Origin: Vreelandella azerica
GTDB lineage: Bacteria > Pseudomonadota > Gammaproteobacteria > Pseudomonadales > Halomonadaceae
Length of the DNA: 64,000 bases
Direction: 5' to 3'
NCBI RefSeq assembly: GCF_013112225.1
Contig: NZ_JABFHI010000001.1
Coordinates: 62,001-126,000 of the forward strand
The notes beneath the pieces were generated by a model. That model was not told the origin of the DNA, did not search any database, and saw only the letters and a program-made list of their open reading frames with translations. How positions within the stretch are numbered: the stretch's first letter is position 1; each line of letters opens with the position of its first letter. Below are positions 29,207-40,793 of this stretch, in pieces. The translations under genes and the position numbers were made by a program.

Positions 29207-29593
29207 ATGAAACTGCTAAACCGCTCTGCCCTGAGTGTCAGGCCGACCCAAGCCTTTGTGGACTGGATCAATGCGCTCGAACCCACTCTGGGAGGCGACG
29301 ACCTGACCCTGGACGACGTCGAACGCGAAAGTACCATTTACCTGATTCCCGAGATGGACACCCCTGAAGCACTGGAGACTTTTGTTCAGGAGCGCCACCA
29401 GGTGATTCTTGAAACCGAACTGCGCGCCTGGGAAGAAGATGAAGCGCAATGGCCACAGTCGCTGGACTGGTCGCTGTTTCAGCACTTCCTGAGAGTCGAG
29501 CATAGCTACCTGGCCATTGACCTGGACGACGATACCGCCCTGGAAATCTCCGAAGTGGACGATGCCCTGCTGCTGGATAACGACGATAGCTGA
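29207..29593 (+). CDS. Conserved acidic protein of unknown function
   Basis: A 128-residue soluble protein, strongly acidic (many Asp/Glu, ending LLLDNDDS), with no signal peptide or membrane segment. It starts MKLLNRSALSVRPTQAFVDW and contains YLIPEMDTPEALETFVQERH and EDEAQWPQSLDWSLFQHFL. I recall similar unnamed proteins in Pseudomonas with the same opening (MKLLNRSAL) and a W-P-Q motif, so it is probably a real conserved family. It has a strong GAGGAG Shine-Dalgarno and sits between two terminators as a single-gene unit. No function is claimed. Confidence 0.8.
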   Translation: MKLLNRSALSVRPTQAFVDWINALEPTLGGDDLTLDDVERESTIYLIPEMDTPEALETFVQERHQVILETELRAWEEDEAQWPQSLDWSLFQHFLRVEHSYLAIDLDDDTALEISEVDDALLLDNDDS

Positions 29594-29640
29594 TTTATTC
29601 CCCATCTATTTGAGTTCGCGATTACCTGCGCGATAACAAG

Positions 29641-29660
29641 ACCGGCCCAGGCCGGTTTTT
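29641..29660 (+). terminator. Terminator of the acidic hypothetical gene
   Basis: ACCGGCC-CA-GGCCGGTTTTTC: a compact GC stem with a T run, only 15 bp before the MFS start codon. It may therefore also affect the MFS leader. Confidence 0.9.
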
Positions 29661-29674
29661 CAGGACTCTTTGAT

Positions 29675-31078
29675 ATGCGGCTTTTCGAAACTCGCCCTGG
29701 CGACGACGGTCTTCCGGGCGCTAAGCGTTTCCTTGCCGTTCTGGCATTAATTACCGGTACCCTGATGGCGGTGGTGGATACCACCATGATCAACCTGGCG
29801 TTGCCCACCATCGCCGCGGATCTGGGAGTGTCCGGCGCGCGCGCCGTGTGGATCACCAACCTCTTTCAGGTTATCTGTGCCGCTTTTCTGCTGGTTTTTG
29901 CAGGTATCAGCGAGTTGGTGACCCGTCGCCGCCTTTATCTGTTCGGGTTGAGTGTTTTCGTGTTGGCTGCCCTGGGGGCCGCGCTTTCAAGGCAGCTGGA
30001 AACCCTGTTGGTGTTTCGTGCCCTGCAGGGGCTTGGTGCGGCGGCGACGCTGTCAATTGGCCCTTCATTATATCGAGCGATCTTCCCCTCGCGGCTGCTG
30101 GGCAGTGCTCTGGGGCTGTCTGCCCTGGTGGTGGCCGGCGGTTATGCAGCAGGGCCTACCTTAAGCGGCGTGATTCTGTCGTTTGCCGATTGGCCCTGGC
30201 TGTTTGCCCTGAATGTGCCGCTGGGGCTAGTGTCGCTGCTGCTGGCGCGGCGCGCCTTGCCGAGGGATGTTCCGCGTAAGGGCAGTTTTGATACCCTGGG
30301 CGCCTTGCTGTCGATGATGATGCTGGCCAGCTTTTTCCTGGCCATGGATGCGATTGCCCATACAGCGCCTTTGTGGCAAAGCGGTGGCTGGTTGGGCATG
30401 GCCGTCGTAGCGTGTACGGCCTTTATTCAGCGCCAGCGCCGCGCGGCCTATCCCTTGTTGCCACTGAGTGTGTTTGCCGAAAAGCGCTTTACCCTGGCGG
30501 TATCGGCGTCCGGGCTTGCCTTTATTGGTCAGGGCTTGAGCTTTGTCGCCTTATCGTTTTTCTATCAGGAGCAAATGGGTTTTACACCGCTGGAAACGGC
30601 CTGGCTGTTTACTCCCTGGCCGCTGGCGATCATGCTGGTTGGCCCTCTTGCCGGGCGTCTGGCGGATCGCATCAACCCCAGCCTGATTTCCAGTACCGGT
30701 CTGGTATTACTGATCGGCGGGCTGATCTCGCTGGGGTTGGTGGATGAAAGTACGGGCGTCCTTGGTAGCCTGTGGCGCACGGCGCTGTGCGGCATCGGCT
30801 TTGGTATGTTCCAGCCACCCAATAACCGGGAAATGATGGCTAGCTTGCCGCCTGAACGCAGTGCCAACGTCTCCGGGGTGATGAGTACCACTCGGACGGT
30901 TGGACAGTCGCTGGGTGTGGCCTTGGTTGGCGCGGCTCTGGGGTTGGGGCTTGCCGTGCAGTGGACGTTATGGCTGGGTGCCTTGACGACGCTGATGGCG
31001 CTGTTGGCAAGCCTGGCGCGGGTTCCGTTGGCCGGTCAGGCGCTACGTCAACGGCGTTTATCGTCTGAAGGGCGCTGA
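29675..31078 (+). CDS. MFS drug-efflux-type transporter (DHA2 family, EmrB-like)
   Basis: A 467-residue inner-membrane antiporter with about 14 hydrophobic helices. The DHA2 opening motif appears as VVDTTMINLALPTIA, motif A-like sequence as ELVTRRRLYLFG, and motif C-like glycines as ALVVAGGYAAGPTLSGVI. C-terminal half landmarks are GPLAGRLADRINP and PPNNREMMASLP. There is no membrane-fusion partner next to it, so any tripartite assembly would use a protein from elsewhere. The substrate is unknown. Confidence 0.85.
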   Translation: MRLFETRPGDDGLPGAKRFLAVLALITGTLMAVVDTTMINLALPTIAADLGVSGARAVWITNLFQVICAAFLLVFAGISELVTRRRLYLFGLSVFVLAALGAALSRQLETLLVFRALQGLGAAATLSIGPSLYRAIFPSRLLGSALGLSALVVAGGYAAGPTLSGVILSFADWPWLFALNVPLGLVSLLLARRALPRDVPRKGSFDTLGALLSMMMLASFFLAMDAIAHTAPLWQSGGWLGMAVVACTAFIQRQRRAAYPLLPLSVFAEKRFTLAVSASGLAFIGQGLSFVALSFFYQEQMGFTPLETAWLFTPWPLAIMLVGPLAGRLADRINPSLISSTGLVLLIGGLISLGLVDESTGVLGSLWRTALCGIGFGMFQPPNNREMMASLPPERSANVSGVMSTTRTVGQSLGVALVGAALGLGLAVQWTLWLGALTTLMALLASLARVPLAGQALRQRRLSSEGR

Positions 31079-31130
31079 CGGCGTATAATTGTCAAAACGC
31101 CAAGACAGCTTTTAAGCACAGGAGAAGGTC

Positions 31131-31439
31131 ATGTCGCTACAAACGCAGATCGAGCACAAACTCGCGACACTTGAACCGGTGGTGGTACAGGTAGAAAACG
31201 AAAGCCATCGGCACAATGTACCTGCCAATTCAGAGACCCATTTCAAGGTCACCCTGGTGAGCAGCCGCTTTGAAGGGCTGATGCCGGTCAAGCGCCACCA
31301 GCAGATGTATGCCTTGCTGGCCGATGAGCTTTCCGGTCCGGTGCATGCGCTGGCACTGCACCTGTATACGCCTGAAGAATGGCTGGCCCGTGGAGGGGAG
31401 CGTCCCGATTCACCCAATTGCCAGGGCGGCGGTCAGTGA
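31131..31439 (+). CDS. bolA: BolA-family protein
   Basis: A 102-residue BolA/IbaG-type protein. BolA proteins cooperate with monothiol glutaredoxins in Fe-S handling, and E. coli BolA also acts as a morphogene regulator. The core is NESHRHNVPANSETHFKVTLVS with the conserved His, followed by VKRHQQMYALLADEL. ACAGGAGAAGG precedes the ATG. Its stop overlaps the GTG start of the next gene (GTGA). A TATAAT at 31084-31089 could be its -10 element. Confidence 0.88.
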   Translation: MSLQTQIEHKLATLEPVVVQVENESHRHNVPANSETHFKVTLVSSRFEGLMPVKRHQQMYALLADELSGPVHALALHLYTPEEWLARGGERPDSPNCQGGGQ

Positions 31440-32312
31440 ACGCCGAAGTCATTCGACGGCAGTACCTGGATGCCATGGGTATTACCACCTGGGCATCCCG
31501 CTATCAGTTACCCCATGCGCTTGAAACGCCCGCCTGTGAATGGGAGGACGTAGTACCCCAGCGTGTCACGCCCAGCCAGCGACTGCATGCGCTGCTGGAT
31601 GATGCCCAGCAGGCCGCAGCAGCCCAGCGCCAGGCACACCAGACGCCTTATGACGTAGATGAGGCGCCGGTTCAGGCGTCCTCAGATTCTTCCTCGTCGC
31701 CCCAGGCCCTGCGGTCACTGTTAGGTGGCACAGCTGAGGAAGAGGCCAATACCCCGCAAGAGCATCCGCCAGCAGAGGCAACGCCTAGAAAATCAGCGCC
31801 TGATGCTGAAGCGCAAAACAGCACGCTGGCAAGTGCGCCGAGCACGAAACCTGAGCCGTTGGTATTCACCCTGTCATCCTGCTGCATTGAAGGACGCTGG
31901 TTGAACCTGATGCCAGGCGAGATTGAACGCACCGAACAGGCATTGCTGAATAACCTGTTGGGCGTTATTGCCGGGATGCCATCCTCTTCACTCAATGTGA
32001 TGACCTTCAGCTGGCCGCCGATGGCCAATGGCCCCCAGCCGGATGATCCGCTGGAAGAAGCTCGCGATGGGCTTAATGCTTTTATCAGTGGTACAGCACG
32101 GCGTAATGGTTGGCAGTTGGAGCGTGTTTTGTGGTGGGGGAACTACAGGCATCCCCCTTGCGGCGCTGCTCAACCTGGAGAATGGGCAGAGTCAGACGCT
32201 TGGCTTGCCTGTCTGGCAGGGGGCTACGTTGGATGAACTGGCTCAAAGCGCCGATGCCAAGCGCCGGTTGCTGCCCAGGCTGCTTGACCTGCGCCAAGCG
32301 CTTGGCGCCTGA
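31436..32312 (+). CDS. HolD-like protein (DNA polymerase III psi-type N-terminus), one apparent frameshift
   Basis: The first 30 residues (IRRQYLDAMGITTWASR) resemble the chi-binding N-terminus of E. coli psi (LQQLGITQWSLRR), and the gene sits directly before rimI exactly as holD does. The rest is unlike short HolD: a low-complexity Gln/Ala/Ser/Pro linker (residues ~50-135), then a domain with LSSCCIEGRWLNLMPGEIE and LLNNLLGVIAGMP. The frame is lost in the G run 32136-32140. Dropping one G gives VLWWGTTGIPLAALLN and 291 residues ending RQALGA. So the call is a psi-like clamp-loader subunit with an added domain, inferred from motif and synteny. The GTG start overlaps the bolA stop. Confidence 0.5.
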
Positions 32313-32316
32313 CAAA

Positions 32317-32790
32317 ATGCTGGAAATCAAGCCCTTATCCAATAATCATCTTGAAGCACTGCTTGAACTGGAAGCTGCCGCTGCCAGTGGTATGCGCCCT
32401 GCCGCTCTGACATCGGCGCTGAAAGCGCCAGCTATCAGAGTGCTGGGCGCCTGGCAGGATGCAGGTAAACAAGAGGCAAGGGTGCTTATTGGCTATGCCA
32501 TTGTGGCCATCGGACCTTTTGACGCCGAAATTGAAGCCATTGGCGTTCTGCCAGGCTGGCGGCGTCATGGGATTGCCGGTTTGCTGATGCAAGCGCTGAT
32601 TGACGTTGCCACTCAGGCTGGCAGTGAACGGCTGTTACTGGAGGTCAGAGAAACCAATGACCCGGCCATCAGGCTGTATCAGGCTTTCGGTTTTACCCTT
32701 GATGGACGCCGTAAAGAATATTATCCGGCAGTGGAGGGCACTGCCGGACGAGACGATGCGCTACTGATGTCGCGAGGGTTACGCAGCTGA
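32317..32790 (+). CDS. rimI: Ribosomal-protein-alanine N-acetyltransferase RimI-like (GNAT)
   Basis: A 157-residue GNAT protein. The acetyl-CoA loop is GVLPGWRRHGIAG, followed by LLLEVRETNDPAIRLYQAFGF, which carries the conserved Glu/Asn region and the C-terminal Tyr of RimI. RDDALLMSRGL matches the family end. The N-terminal substrate loop differs from E. coli RimI (no FPWS-type motif). It starts 4 bp after the HolD-like gene, the usual holD-rimI pair. RimI acetylates the N-terminal Ala of S18; that role is inferred. Confidence 0.8.
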   Translation: MLEIKPLSNNHLEALLELEAAAASGMRPAALTSALKAPAIRVLGAWQDAGKQEARVLIGYAIVAIGPFDAEIEAIGVLPGWRRHGIAGLLMQALIDVATQAGSERLLLEVRETNDPAIRLYQAFGFTLDGRRKEYYPAVEGTAGRDDALLMSRGLRS

Positions 32791-32806
32791 CCCAGTGGCA
32801 GTTGCG

Positions 32807-33004
32807 TTAGGGTGTGGCAGCGCTTTCTGTCATATCGTCAAACTTGCTAAGCAGGCCGGTCAGGCGTTGTTCCCACTCCTCACGCTCCTGCTTGAGGCGC
32901 TGGTTTTCTTCGCGCAGCTCCTCGTTTTCCAGCTTCATCAGCTCCAGTGCTTCTACGGTGGCAGCGACTTTTTGATCGAGCTGGTTGAACAGTTCCTGGC
33001 TCAT
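32807..33004 (-). CDS. zapB: Cell division protein ZapB-like coiled coil
   Basis: A 65-residue, almost wholly coiled-coil protein, MSQELFNQLDQKVAATVEAL... with heptads through LKQEREEWEQRLTGLL. ZapB stabilises the Z-ring through ZapA and MatP. Length and opening match the family. The start at 33002-33004 is preceded by AAGGAG at 7 bases; an upstream in-frame ATG at 33046 lacks conservation. It is convergent with rimI. Confidence 0.85.
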   Translation of the reverse strand: MSQELFNQLDQKVAATVEALELMKLENEELREENQRLKQEREEWEQRLTGLLSKFDDMTESAATP

Positions 33005-33104
33005 TGACTTCTCCTTGGGACTCTTGTGAGTTGATTGATTGGTCAAGCGTATCGTTACGCGCCTGGCGCGACAAGCGTTAAGATGGCGTAAATTATCTCC
33101 ATGC

Positions 33105-33711
33105 TCAACGGGGTGCGCGCTGATAAAGTCTGGCCACGGTATCGCCAGCGCGGGTTTCTCGGTAAAGCGACCAGTTGGCAGGTGTTTCAGGGGTTAATAA
33201 AACTTCACATTCCAGGTAAATCATGGCGTTGGCGGCAAGCCAACCGTTGGCTTCCAGCATCGCGCAGCAGGGCTCGGCCAACCCTTGATGAAAGGGGGAT
33301 CCAGAAAGGCCAGATCAAAAGGGCTTCCCGGCTGGGCCAGGTATGTATCCACGTCGACGTTGAGCACTTGCCCGTGTTCAGCACCCAGAGTTGCCAGGTT
33401 GGCGCTGATCTGATCGGCGACCCTACGCGCCCGTTCAACAAACACAAGGTCACTGGCACCACGGGAAAGTGCCTCTATACCAAGGGACCCGGTGCCAGCA
33501 AACAAATCCAGTCCGCGCTGGGCATACAGAGACTGGCCAAGCCAGTTAAACAGGGTTTCACGTATGCGATCAGGGGTCGGGCGTAGCCCCGGGCTATTGA
33601 GTACGGGTAGCTGACGGCGGCGGTAGTCACCGCCAATAATGCGCAGCTTGCCACCACCGATGATAGCTTGGCATTGGCGCGTGCAGAGGGGGTTGAGCGT
33701 TTTCTTTTCAT
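33105..33711 (-). CDS. rsmD: 16S rRNA (guanine-966-N2)-methyltransferase, two apparent frameshifts
   Basis: A Rossmann-fold SAM methyltransferase modifying G966 of 16S rRNA. Motif I is DLFAGTGSLGIEALSRGA and the catalytic motif is FLDPPF. Two missing bases explain the broken frame: one G in the run 33688-33692 (giving CQAIIGGGKLRIIGG) and one A at 33280-33281 (giving KGLAEPCCAMLEANGWLA). The restored protein has 202 residues, normal for RsmD, and ends ARLYQRAPR. It is divergent from ftsY, the usual gammaproteobacterial arrangement. Confidence 0.9.
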
Positions 33712-33799
33712 GATCAGATTGTAGCGGGCTGTGTATCCAAAGTCTTGGTGCAGGGTGGTAGGATGGCAGTAATGTTCACTTTTTTCGCGGATGATAGCC

Positions 33800-35024
33800 A
33801 TGTTCGGTTTTTTAAAACGTAAGAAACAGCAGGAAGCGGTGGGTCAGACCTCTGAGCAGGAGCTTGATAACCGCTCTGACGAAGAGGATGTTCAGGAGTA
33901 TCACGAGGACACTGACAGCCTCCCCTCATCCCAACCAGAAGAGCCGCTGGCCCAGGCACAGGAAGCCGCTGAAAGCCCGGTTATGCCTGAGGGGAAGTTG
34001 CCAGACGCTGAGCCGGTGAGTGAGCCAGAGCCTGTATCGCTGCCTCCTGCGGCGCTACAGGAAAAGCCCAGGGCCGCTGAGAAAAAGGCTGGTTTTCGCG
34101 CATTAGGGCAGGCTTGGGGAAAACTCGTGCCAACCTGACTGATGGCATCGCCGATCTGTTTCTGGGCAAGAAGCAGATTGATGATGAGCTGCTTGAGGAT
34201 CTGGAAACCCAGCTGTTAATGGCAGATGTCGGTATCGAGGCCACCACTGAGATCATTGAACGCCTGGAAGCGCGTGTGTCACGCAAAGAGCTTAACAACC
34301 CGGAAGCCTTGTATCGCGGCTTGCAGGAAGAGCTTGGCGCCATGCTGGAGCCGGTCGCCAAGCCTCTGACCTTTGAAAAGGAAGGCGATGGCCCCTTTGT
34401 CATTCTGGTGGTAGGGGTCAATGGTGTTGGCAAGACCACCACCATTGGCAAGCTGACCCAGCGTTTTCAGCGTGAAGGCAAAAGCGTCATGCTGGCCGCC
34501 GGGGATACCTTTCGTGCGGCGGCGGTGGAGCAGTTGAAAGTCTGGGGGAGCGCAACAGTGTGCCGGTAATTGCTCAGCATACAGGTGCAGACAGTGCTTC
34601 AGTGATTTATGATGCAGTCGCTGCCGCCAAGGCACGTGGCGTTGATGTGCTTATCGCAGACACGGCGGGACGTCTGCATAATAAGGGCCATCTTATGGAA
34701 GAGTTGAAAAAGGTCCATCGAGTGATGACAAAGATTGATTCAAATGCACCCCATGAAGTCATGCTGGTGCTTGACGCAGGTACTGGCCAGAATGCCATCG
34801 CACAGGCCAGCACGTTTAATGAAGCCGTGCCGGTGACCGGGATTACCCTGACCAAGCTGGATGGTACGGCCAAGGGCGGAATTATTTTTGCCCTGGCCAA
34901 GCAGCTTGAAACACCGATTCGGTTTATCGGCGTAGGCGAAGGACTGGATGACCTGCGCCCCTTTGCGGCGAATGATTTTATCGGCGCCCTGTTTGATCGC
35001 CAGAGTGAAAATGAACGCACATGA
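33800..35024 (+). CDS. ftsY: SRP receptor FtsY, two apparent frameshifts
   Basis: A membrane-associated GTPase that receives SRP-ribosome complexes. The acidic N-terminal A domain (residues ~10-105, rich in Glu/Gln/Pro) is followed by the NG domain: [39 protein letters not shown] and [11 protein letters not shown]. Two bases are missing: one A in the run 34120-34123 (giving [15 protein letters not shown]) and one G in the run 34544-34548 (giving [13 protein letters not shown]). The restored length is 408 residues. The ATG at 33800 (MFGFLKRKK) is preferred over 33791. Its stop overlaps the ftsE start (ATGA). Confidence 0.94.
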
Positions 35025-35689
35025 TCGACTTCGAGCATGTAGCCAAGCGCTATGGAGGGCGCTTTGAAGCGTTGGCGCACCTGAATTTTCGCGTTGACCG
35101 TGGGGAAATGGTGTTTCTCACCGGCCACTCCGGTGCTGGCAAGAGTTCGCTTCTACGCCTTATCATGCGCCTCGAAAAACCCAGCCGTGGACGCGTGGTA
35201 GTTGCCGGGCACGACCTGGCGAAACTGCATTCGAGCATGATCCCTTTTTATCGGCGCCAGATTGGCGTGGTCTTCCAGGATCACCAGCTGCTGTTTGACC
35301 GTTCCATTTTTCACAACGTCGCCCTGCCTCTGGAAATTCAGGGGATGGAGCCGCGTGATGCAGCACGGCGCACCCGGGCTGCCCTGGATAAAGTCGGCCT
35401 GCTGCACCGTGAAAAAGCCCTGCCGATTGAGCTATCCGGTGGTGAACAGCAGCGCGTGGGCATTGCCCGTGCGGTAGTCAACAAGCCCGCACTGCTGCTG
35501 GCTGATGAGCCGACCGGGAACCTTGATCCTCAATTATCTGCTGACATCATGGCGCTGTTCGAGGACTTCAACCGGATTGGTACCACCGTCATGGTCGCCA
35601 GCCATGACCTGGCGCTGATTGCCCGTTTGCGCCACCGTATGCTGCGCCTGCATGAAGGTCGACTGGTCGCCGACGAGGGGATTCAATGA
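35021..35689 (+). CDS. ftsE: Cell division ABC ATPase FtsE
   Basis: The nucleotide-binding partner of FtsX, controlling septal peptidoglycan hydrolases through EnvC-type activators. Walker A is GHSGAGKSS, the signature [12 protein letters not shown], and Walker [13 protein letters not shown]. It is 222 residues and opens [13 protein letters not shown]. It overlaps both ftsY and ftsX by 4 bases (ATGA), so all three are translationally coupled. Confidence 0.96.
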   Translation: MIDFEHVAKRYGGRFEALAHLNFRVDRGEMVFLTGHSGAGKSSLLRLIMRLEKPSRGRVVVAGHDLAKLHSSMIPFYRRQIGVVFQDHQLLFDRSIFHNVALPLEIQGMEPRDAARRTRAALDKVGLLHREKALPIELSGGEQQRVGIARAVVNKPALLLADEPTGNLDPQLSADIMALFEDFNRIGTTVMVASHDLALIARLRHRMLRLHEGRLVADEGIQ

Positions 35690-36660
35690 CATCCACTCCA
35701 CCTCCTCAACGTCGCGGTGCGCGCACCCAGCAATCGCGTTTTTCCAGCCGCCTTGAATCCTGGAAGCTGCATCATCGCGCCATGGCCATTGACAGCCTGC
35801 GCCGTCTACTGCGCCATCCCCTGGGTAGCCTTTTGACGATGCTGGCGATTGCCATAGCGCTGATGTTGCCCGCAGGCCTGTGGCTAACCCTTGATAGCGT
35901 GCGTGGCCTGGATGCTGAATTGACCCAAAGTGCTACCTTGACGGTCTACCTGGACTCGACGGTGGATAGCGCTGAGGCAGAGCGTATTCATCAGGCAGTG
36001 ATGGCGCAGCCGGAAGTCATCGAGACGCGCCTGATTGATGCCGATGAAGGCCTGCAGGAGCTGCAGCAGTCTCTGGGCCTGGATGACACCCTGGTTGGTC
36101 TTGATGAAAACCCCTTGCCATTTAGCATAGTGGTGCACCCGGACGATGTGTCGCCACAGACGATGCAAGCCACGGCAGACTATTTTGCCGGTATGGCCGG
36201 TGTGGACGAAGTACGTCTCGATCTGGCCTGGGTGGAGCGGCTTCGCCAGATTACCGAGCTGGGTAACCGAATTGCGCTGGGGCTAGGGGTTCTGTTTGGC
36301 TTGGGTGTGCTGCTGATTGTGGGTAATACCATCCGCCTGGCCGTAGAAAGCCGACGGCGGGAAATTGAAGTCGTCATGCTGATTGGTGCTACCCATGCCT
36401 TTGTGCGTCGCCCTTTCTTGTATAGCGGTGCCTGGTACGGATTGGGTGGCGGTGTGTTGGCGCTGTTGCTGCTGGGGCTGGGCGGCCAGTGGTTGGCGCT
36501 ACCGGTCACCTCGCTGGCGCAAAGCTACGGAGCGGATTTCACGATGCCTTCTTTAGGGCTCGGCGGCTCTACAATTTTGCTGTTTTGCAGTACACTATTT
36601 GGCTGGTTGGGTGCTTGGCTGGCAGTATCCCGCCACCTTTCCAGCATCAAGCCAGAATAG
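35686..36660 (+). CDS. ftsX: Cell division membrane protein FtsX
   Basis: An integral membrane protein of 324 residues with a cytoplasmic N-terminal tail. TM1 is LLTMLAIAIALMLPAGLW, a large periplasmic loop carries the QSLGLDD and NPLPFS region, and three C-terminal membrane segments include LGLGVLFGLGVLLIVGNT followed by ESRRREIEVVMLIGA, typical of the FtsX/MacB superfamily. It works with FtsE. rpoH follows after 154 bp. Confidence 0.94.
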   Translation: MTSTPPPQRRGARTQQSRFSSRLESWKLHHRAMAIDSLRRLLRHPLGSLLTMLAIAIALMLPAGLWLTLDSVRGLDAELTQSATLTVYLDSTVDSAEAERIHQAVMAQPEVIETRLIDADEGLQELQQSLGLDDTLVGLDENPLPFSIVVHPDDVSPQTMQATADYFAGMAGVDEVRLDLAWVERLRQITELGNRIALGLGVLFGLGVLLIVGNTIRLAVESRRREIEVVMLIGATHAFVRRPFLYSGAWYGLGGGVLALLLLGLGGQWLALPVTSLAQSYGADFTMPSLGLGGSTILLFCSTLFGWLGAWLAVSRHLSSIKPE

Positions 36661-36740
36661 CGCTATCTTCTGATCAACAGCTTCTGTTCAACAGCGGTAG
36701 GGTCAGAATGTCAGAATTTGCAGATTTCAGGCTTTGCGAG

Positions 36741-36769
36741 TTGAACTATTTACTGCTAGAAAGTGTCAT
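36741..36769 (+). promoter_or_regulatory. Candidate promoter of rpoH
   Basis: TTGAAC (36741-36746) and TGTCAT (36764-36769) are 17 bp apart, fitting sigma-70 with 4 of 6 bases at -10. The same stretch also reads GAACTA followed 17 bp later by TCATAA, which resembles a sigma-E promoter, a known control of rpoH in enterics. It ends 45 bp before the ATG. Confidence 0.35.
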
Positions 36770-36814
36770 AAGTTTATAAGCCATAATGGTTATTTCTAGG
36801 GAGACCATCTGCAC

Positions 36815-37681
36815 ATGAGCAACAGTCTTCTACCGGTGGGACAGCTATCACCAGGTCATGATCTGGGCGGCTACATCAAGGCGGTTAACAGCATTGCGGT
36901 GCTGAGCGCTGAAGAAGAGCGCGACCTAGCGTTCCGCCTGCATAATGAAGGCGATCTTGAGGCTGCTCGTCGTCTGGTGCTTTCGCACCTGCGTTTTGTG
37001 GTACATATTGCCCGCAGTTATTCTGGCTATGGGCTGCCCCAGGCAGACTTGATCCAGGAAGGCAATGTCGGCCTGATGAAGGCGGTCAAGCGTTTTGATC
37101 CTCACCAAGGTGTACGCTTGGTGTCGTTTGCCGTTCATTGGATCAAGGCGGAAATTCACGAATTTGTACTGCGTAACTGGCGTATCGTTAAAATTGCCAC
37201 CACCAAAGCTCAGCGTAAACTGTTCTTCAATCTGCGCAGTGCCAAGAAGCGCCTGGCCTGGTTGAATAATGACGAAGTCGATGCGATTGCCGCAGACCTG
37301 GATGTCAAGCCGGAAGTAGTTCGCGATATGGAAGGGCGTCTTTCTTCATTTGACGCAGGGTTTGATGCCTCGCCCAGTGATGATGAAGACAGCGTTTATC
37401 AGTCGCCAGCGCAGTACCTTGACGATGCTGACTCTGACCCGGCTACCCAGCTTGAATACACTGATTACGAGCAGAATTCCACGCATCTGTTGATGGGCGC
37501 GCTGGAAGGGCTGGATGAACGTTCTCGCGATATCCTCCAGCGTCGCTGGCTGTCGGAGGACAAGGCAACGCTGCATGACTTGGCGGATGTCTATGGCGTC
37601 AGCGCCGAGCGTATTCGCCAGCTTGAGAAGAACGCCATGAAAAAGCTGCGTGAAAAAATGGGTGACTCGTTGGCGGCCTGA
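36815..37681 (+). CDS. rpoH: RNA polymerase heat-shock sigma factor (sigma-32)
   Basis: A 288-residue alternative sigma factor. Region 2 has [33 protein letters not shown]. The RpoH box [10 protein letters not shown], which distinguishes sigma-32 from other group 3 sigmas, is present. Region 4 ends with [31 protein letters not shown] lies about 11 bases upstream of the ATG. The ftsYEX-rpoH order is conserved across gammaproteobacteria. Confidence 0.97.
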   Translation: MSNSLLPVGQLSPGHDLGGYIKAVNSIAVLSAEEERDLAFRLHNEGDLEAARRLVLSHLRFVVHIARSYSGYGLPQADLIQEGNVGLMKAVKRFDPHQGVRLVSFAVHWIKAEIHEFVLRNWRIVKIATTKAQRKLFFNLRSAKKRLAWLNNDEVDAIAADLDVKPEVVRDMEGRLSSFDAGFDASPSDDEDSVYQSPAQYLDDADSDPATQLEYTDYEQNSTHLLMGALEGLDERSRDILQRRWLSEDKATLHDLADVYGVSAERIRQLEKNAMKKLREKMGDSLAA

Positions 37682-37713
37682 TAGCGTCTAACGAATGCGG
37701 TATCCAGATACAA

Positions 37714-37754
37714 CAAAACCCCGAGGTCTTTGAGGCTTCGGGGTTTTTGTTTTG
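37714..37754. terminator. Bidirectional terminator between rpoH and slmA
   Basis: AAAACCCCGA ... TCGGGGTTTTTGTTTT forms a GC stem with A runs on the left and T runs on the right, so it can stop rpoH from the left and slmA from the right. Confidence 0.9.
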
Positions 37755-37761
37755 GTAACGT

Positions 37762-38370
37762 TCAAGCGGGAGTTGGCGTCTCTCTTAGTAGTGATCCAGC
37801 TACCAGCGCCCACTGATCTTCCCAATGTTCGGTAGGCAAGCGCTTGAAATCGCTGCGTACATATTGGGCGATATGGCCTTCAGCCTGAGCCACTAGCAGG
37901 TTGGCAGCCGCTGTCGTGGTGATGGTCGTTCGCTGGCCCTGATTGACTTCAGCTTCGCGCAGCACCTGTTTAAGCTGCAGTTCCAGGCGCTCAAACAGTT
38001 GGTGCACTCGCTGGCGCAGCCGGGCGGTTTCACCGGTCAGGACATCACCGTGCATGACGCGGGCAAGGCCGGGGTTTTTTTCGGCAAAGGCGAGCACCAA
38101 GGTAAGAATCCTGGCGCAGCGGCCCATGGCATCAGGTACGTCATCCAGAATCCGGGTGATTCGGGTAAACAGGCTTTCCTCGATAAACTCGATCAGGCCT
38201 TCGTACATACGCGCCTTGCTGGGGAAGTGGCGGTAAAGCGCTGCTTCCGACACGCCCACCTGGCGTGCCAGTGCGGCGGTAGTAATGCGTTTCCCGCTAT
38301 CTTCTTCCAGCATTAATGCCAATGCCTGCAGAATCTGCTGGCGACGATCCAGTGTTGAGTCACGCCCCAT
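37762..38370 (-). CDS. slmA: Nucleoid occlusion factor SlmA (TetR family)
   Basis: A 202-residue TetR-fold protein that binds chromosomal sites and blocks FtsZ assembly over DNA. The HTH is RITTAALARQVGVSEAALYRHFPSKARMYEGL, the family hallmark, followed by FIEESLF. A perfect AAGGAGG precedes the ATG by 7 bases. It follows argB by 16 bp in the coaBC-dut-algC-argB-slmA order also found in Pseudomonas. Confidence 0.93.
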   Translation of the reverse strand: MGRDSTLDRRQQILQALALMLEEDSGKRITTAALARQVGVSEAALYRHFPSKARMYEGLIEFIEESLFTRITRILDDVPDAMGRCARILTLVLAFAEKNPGLARVMHGDVLTGETARLRQRVHQLFERLELQLKQVLREAEVNQGQRTTITTTAAANLLVAQAEGHIAQYVRSDFKRLPTEHWEDQWALVAGSLLRETPTPA

Positions 38371-38386
38371 GGGCTGCCTCCTTGCG

Positions 38387-40710
<2,324 letters not shown>

Positions 40711-40793
40711 CAGTCCTGTCAGTGAAGGTCACAAGTTGAAAGCGTTTTTAATCAGGGGTAGTCATCAGTGGCGGCCAGGCGCTACTCAGACAC

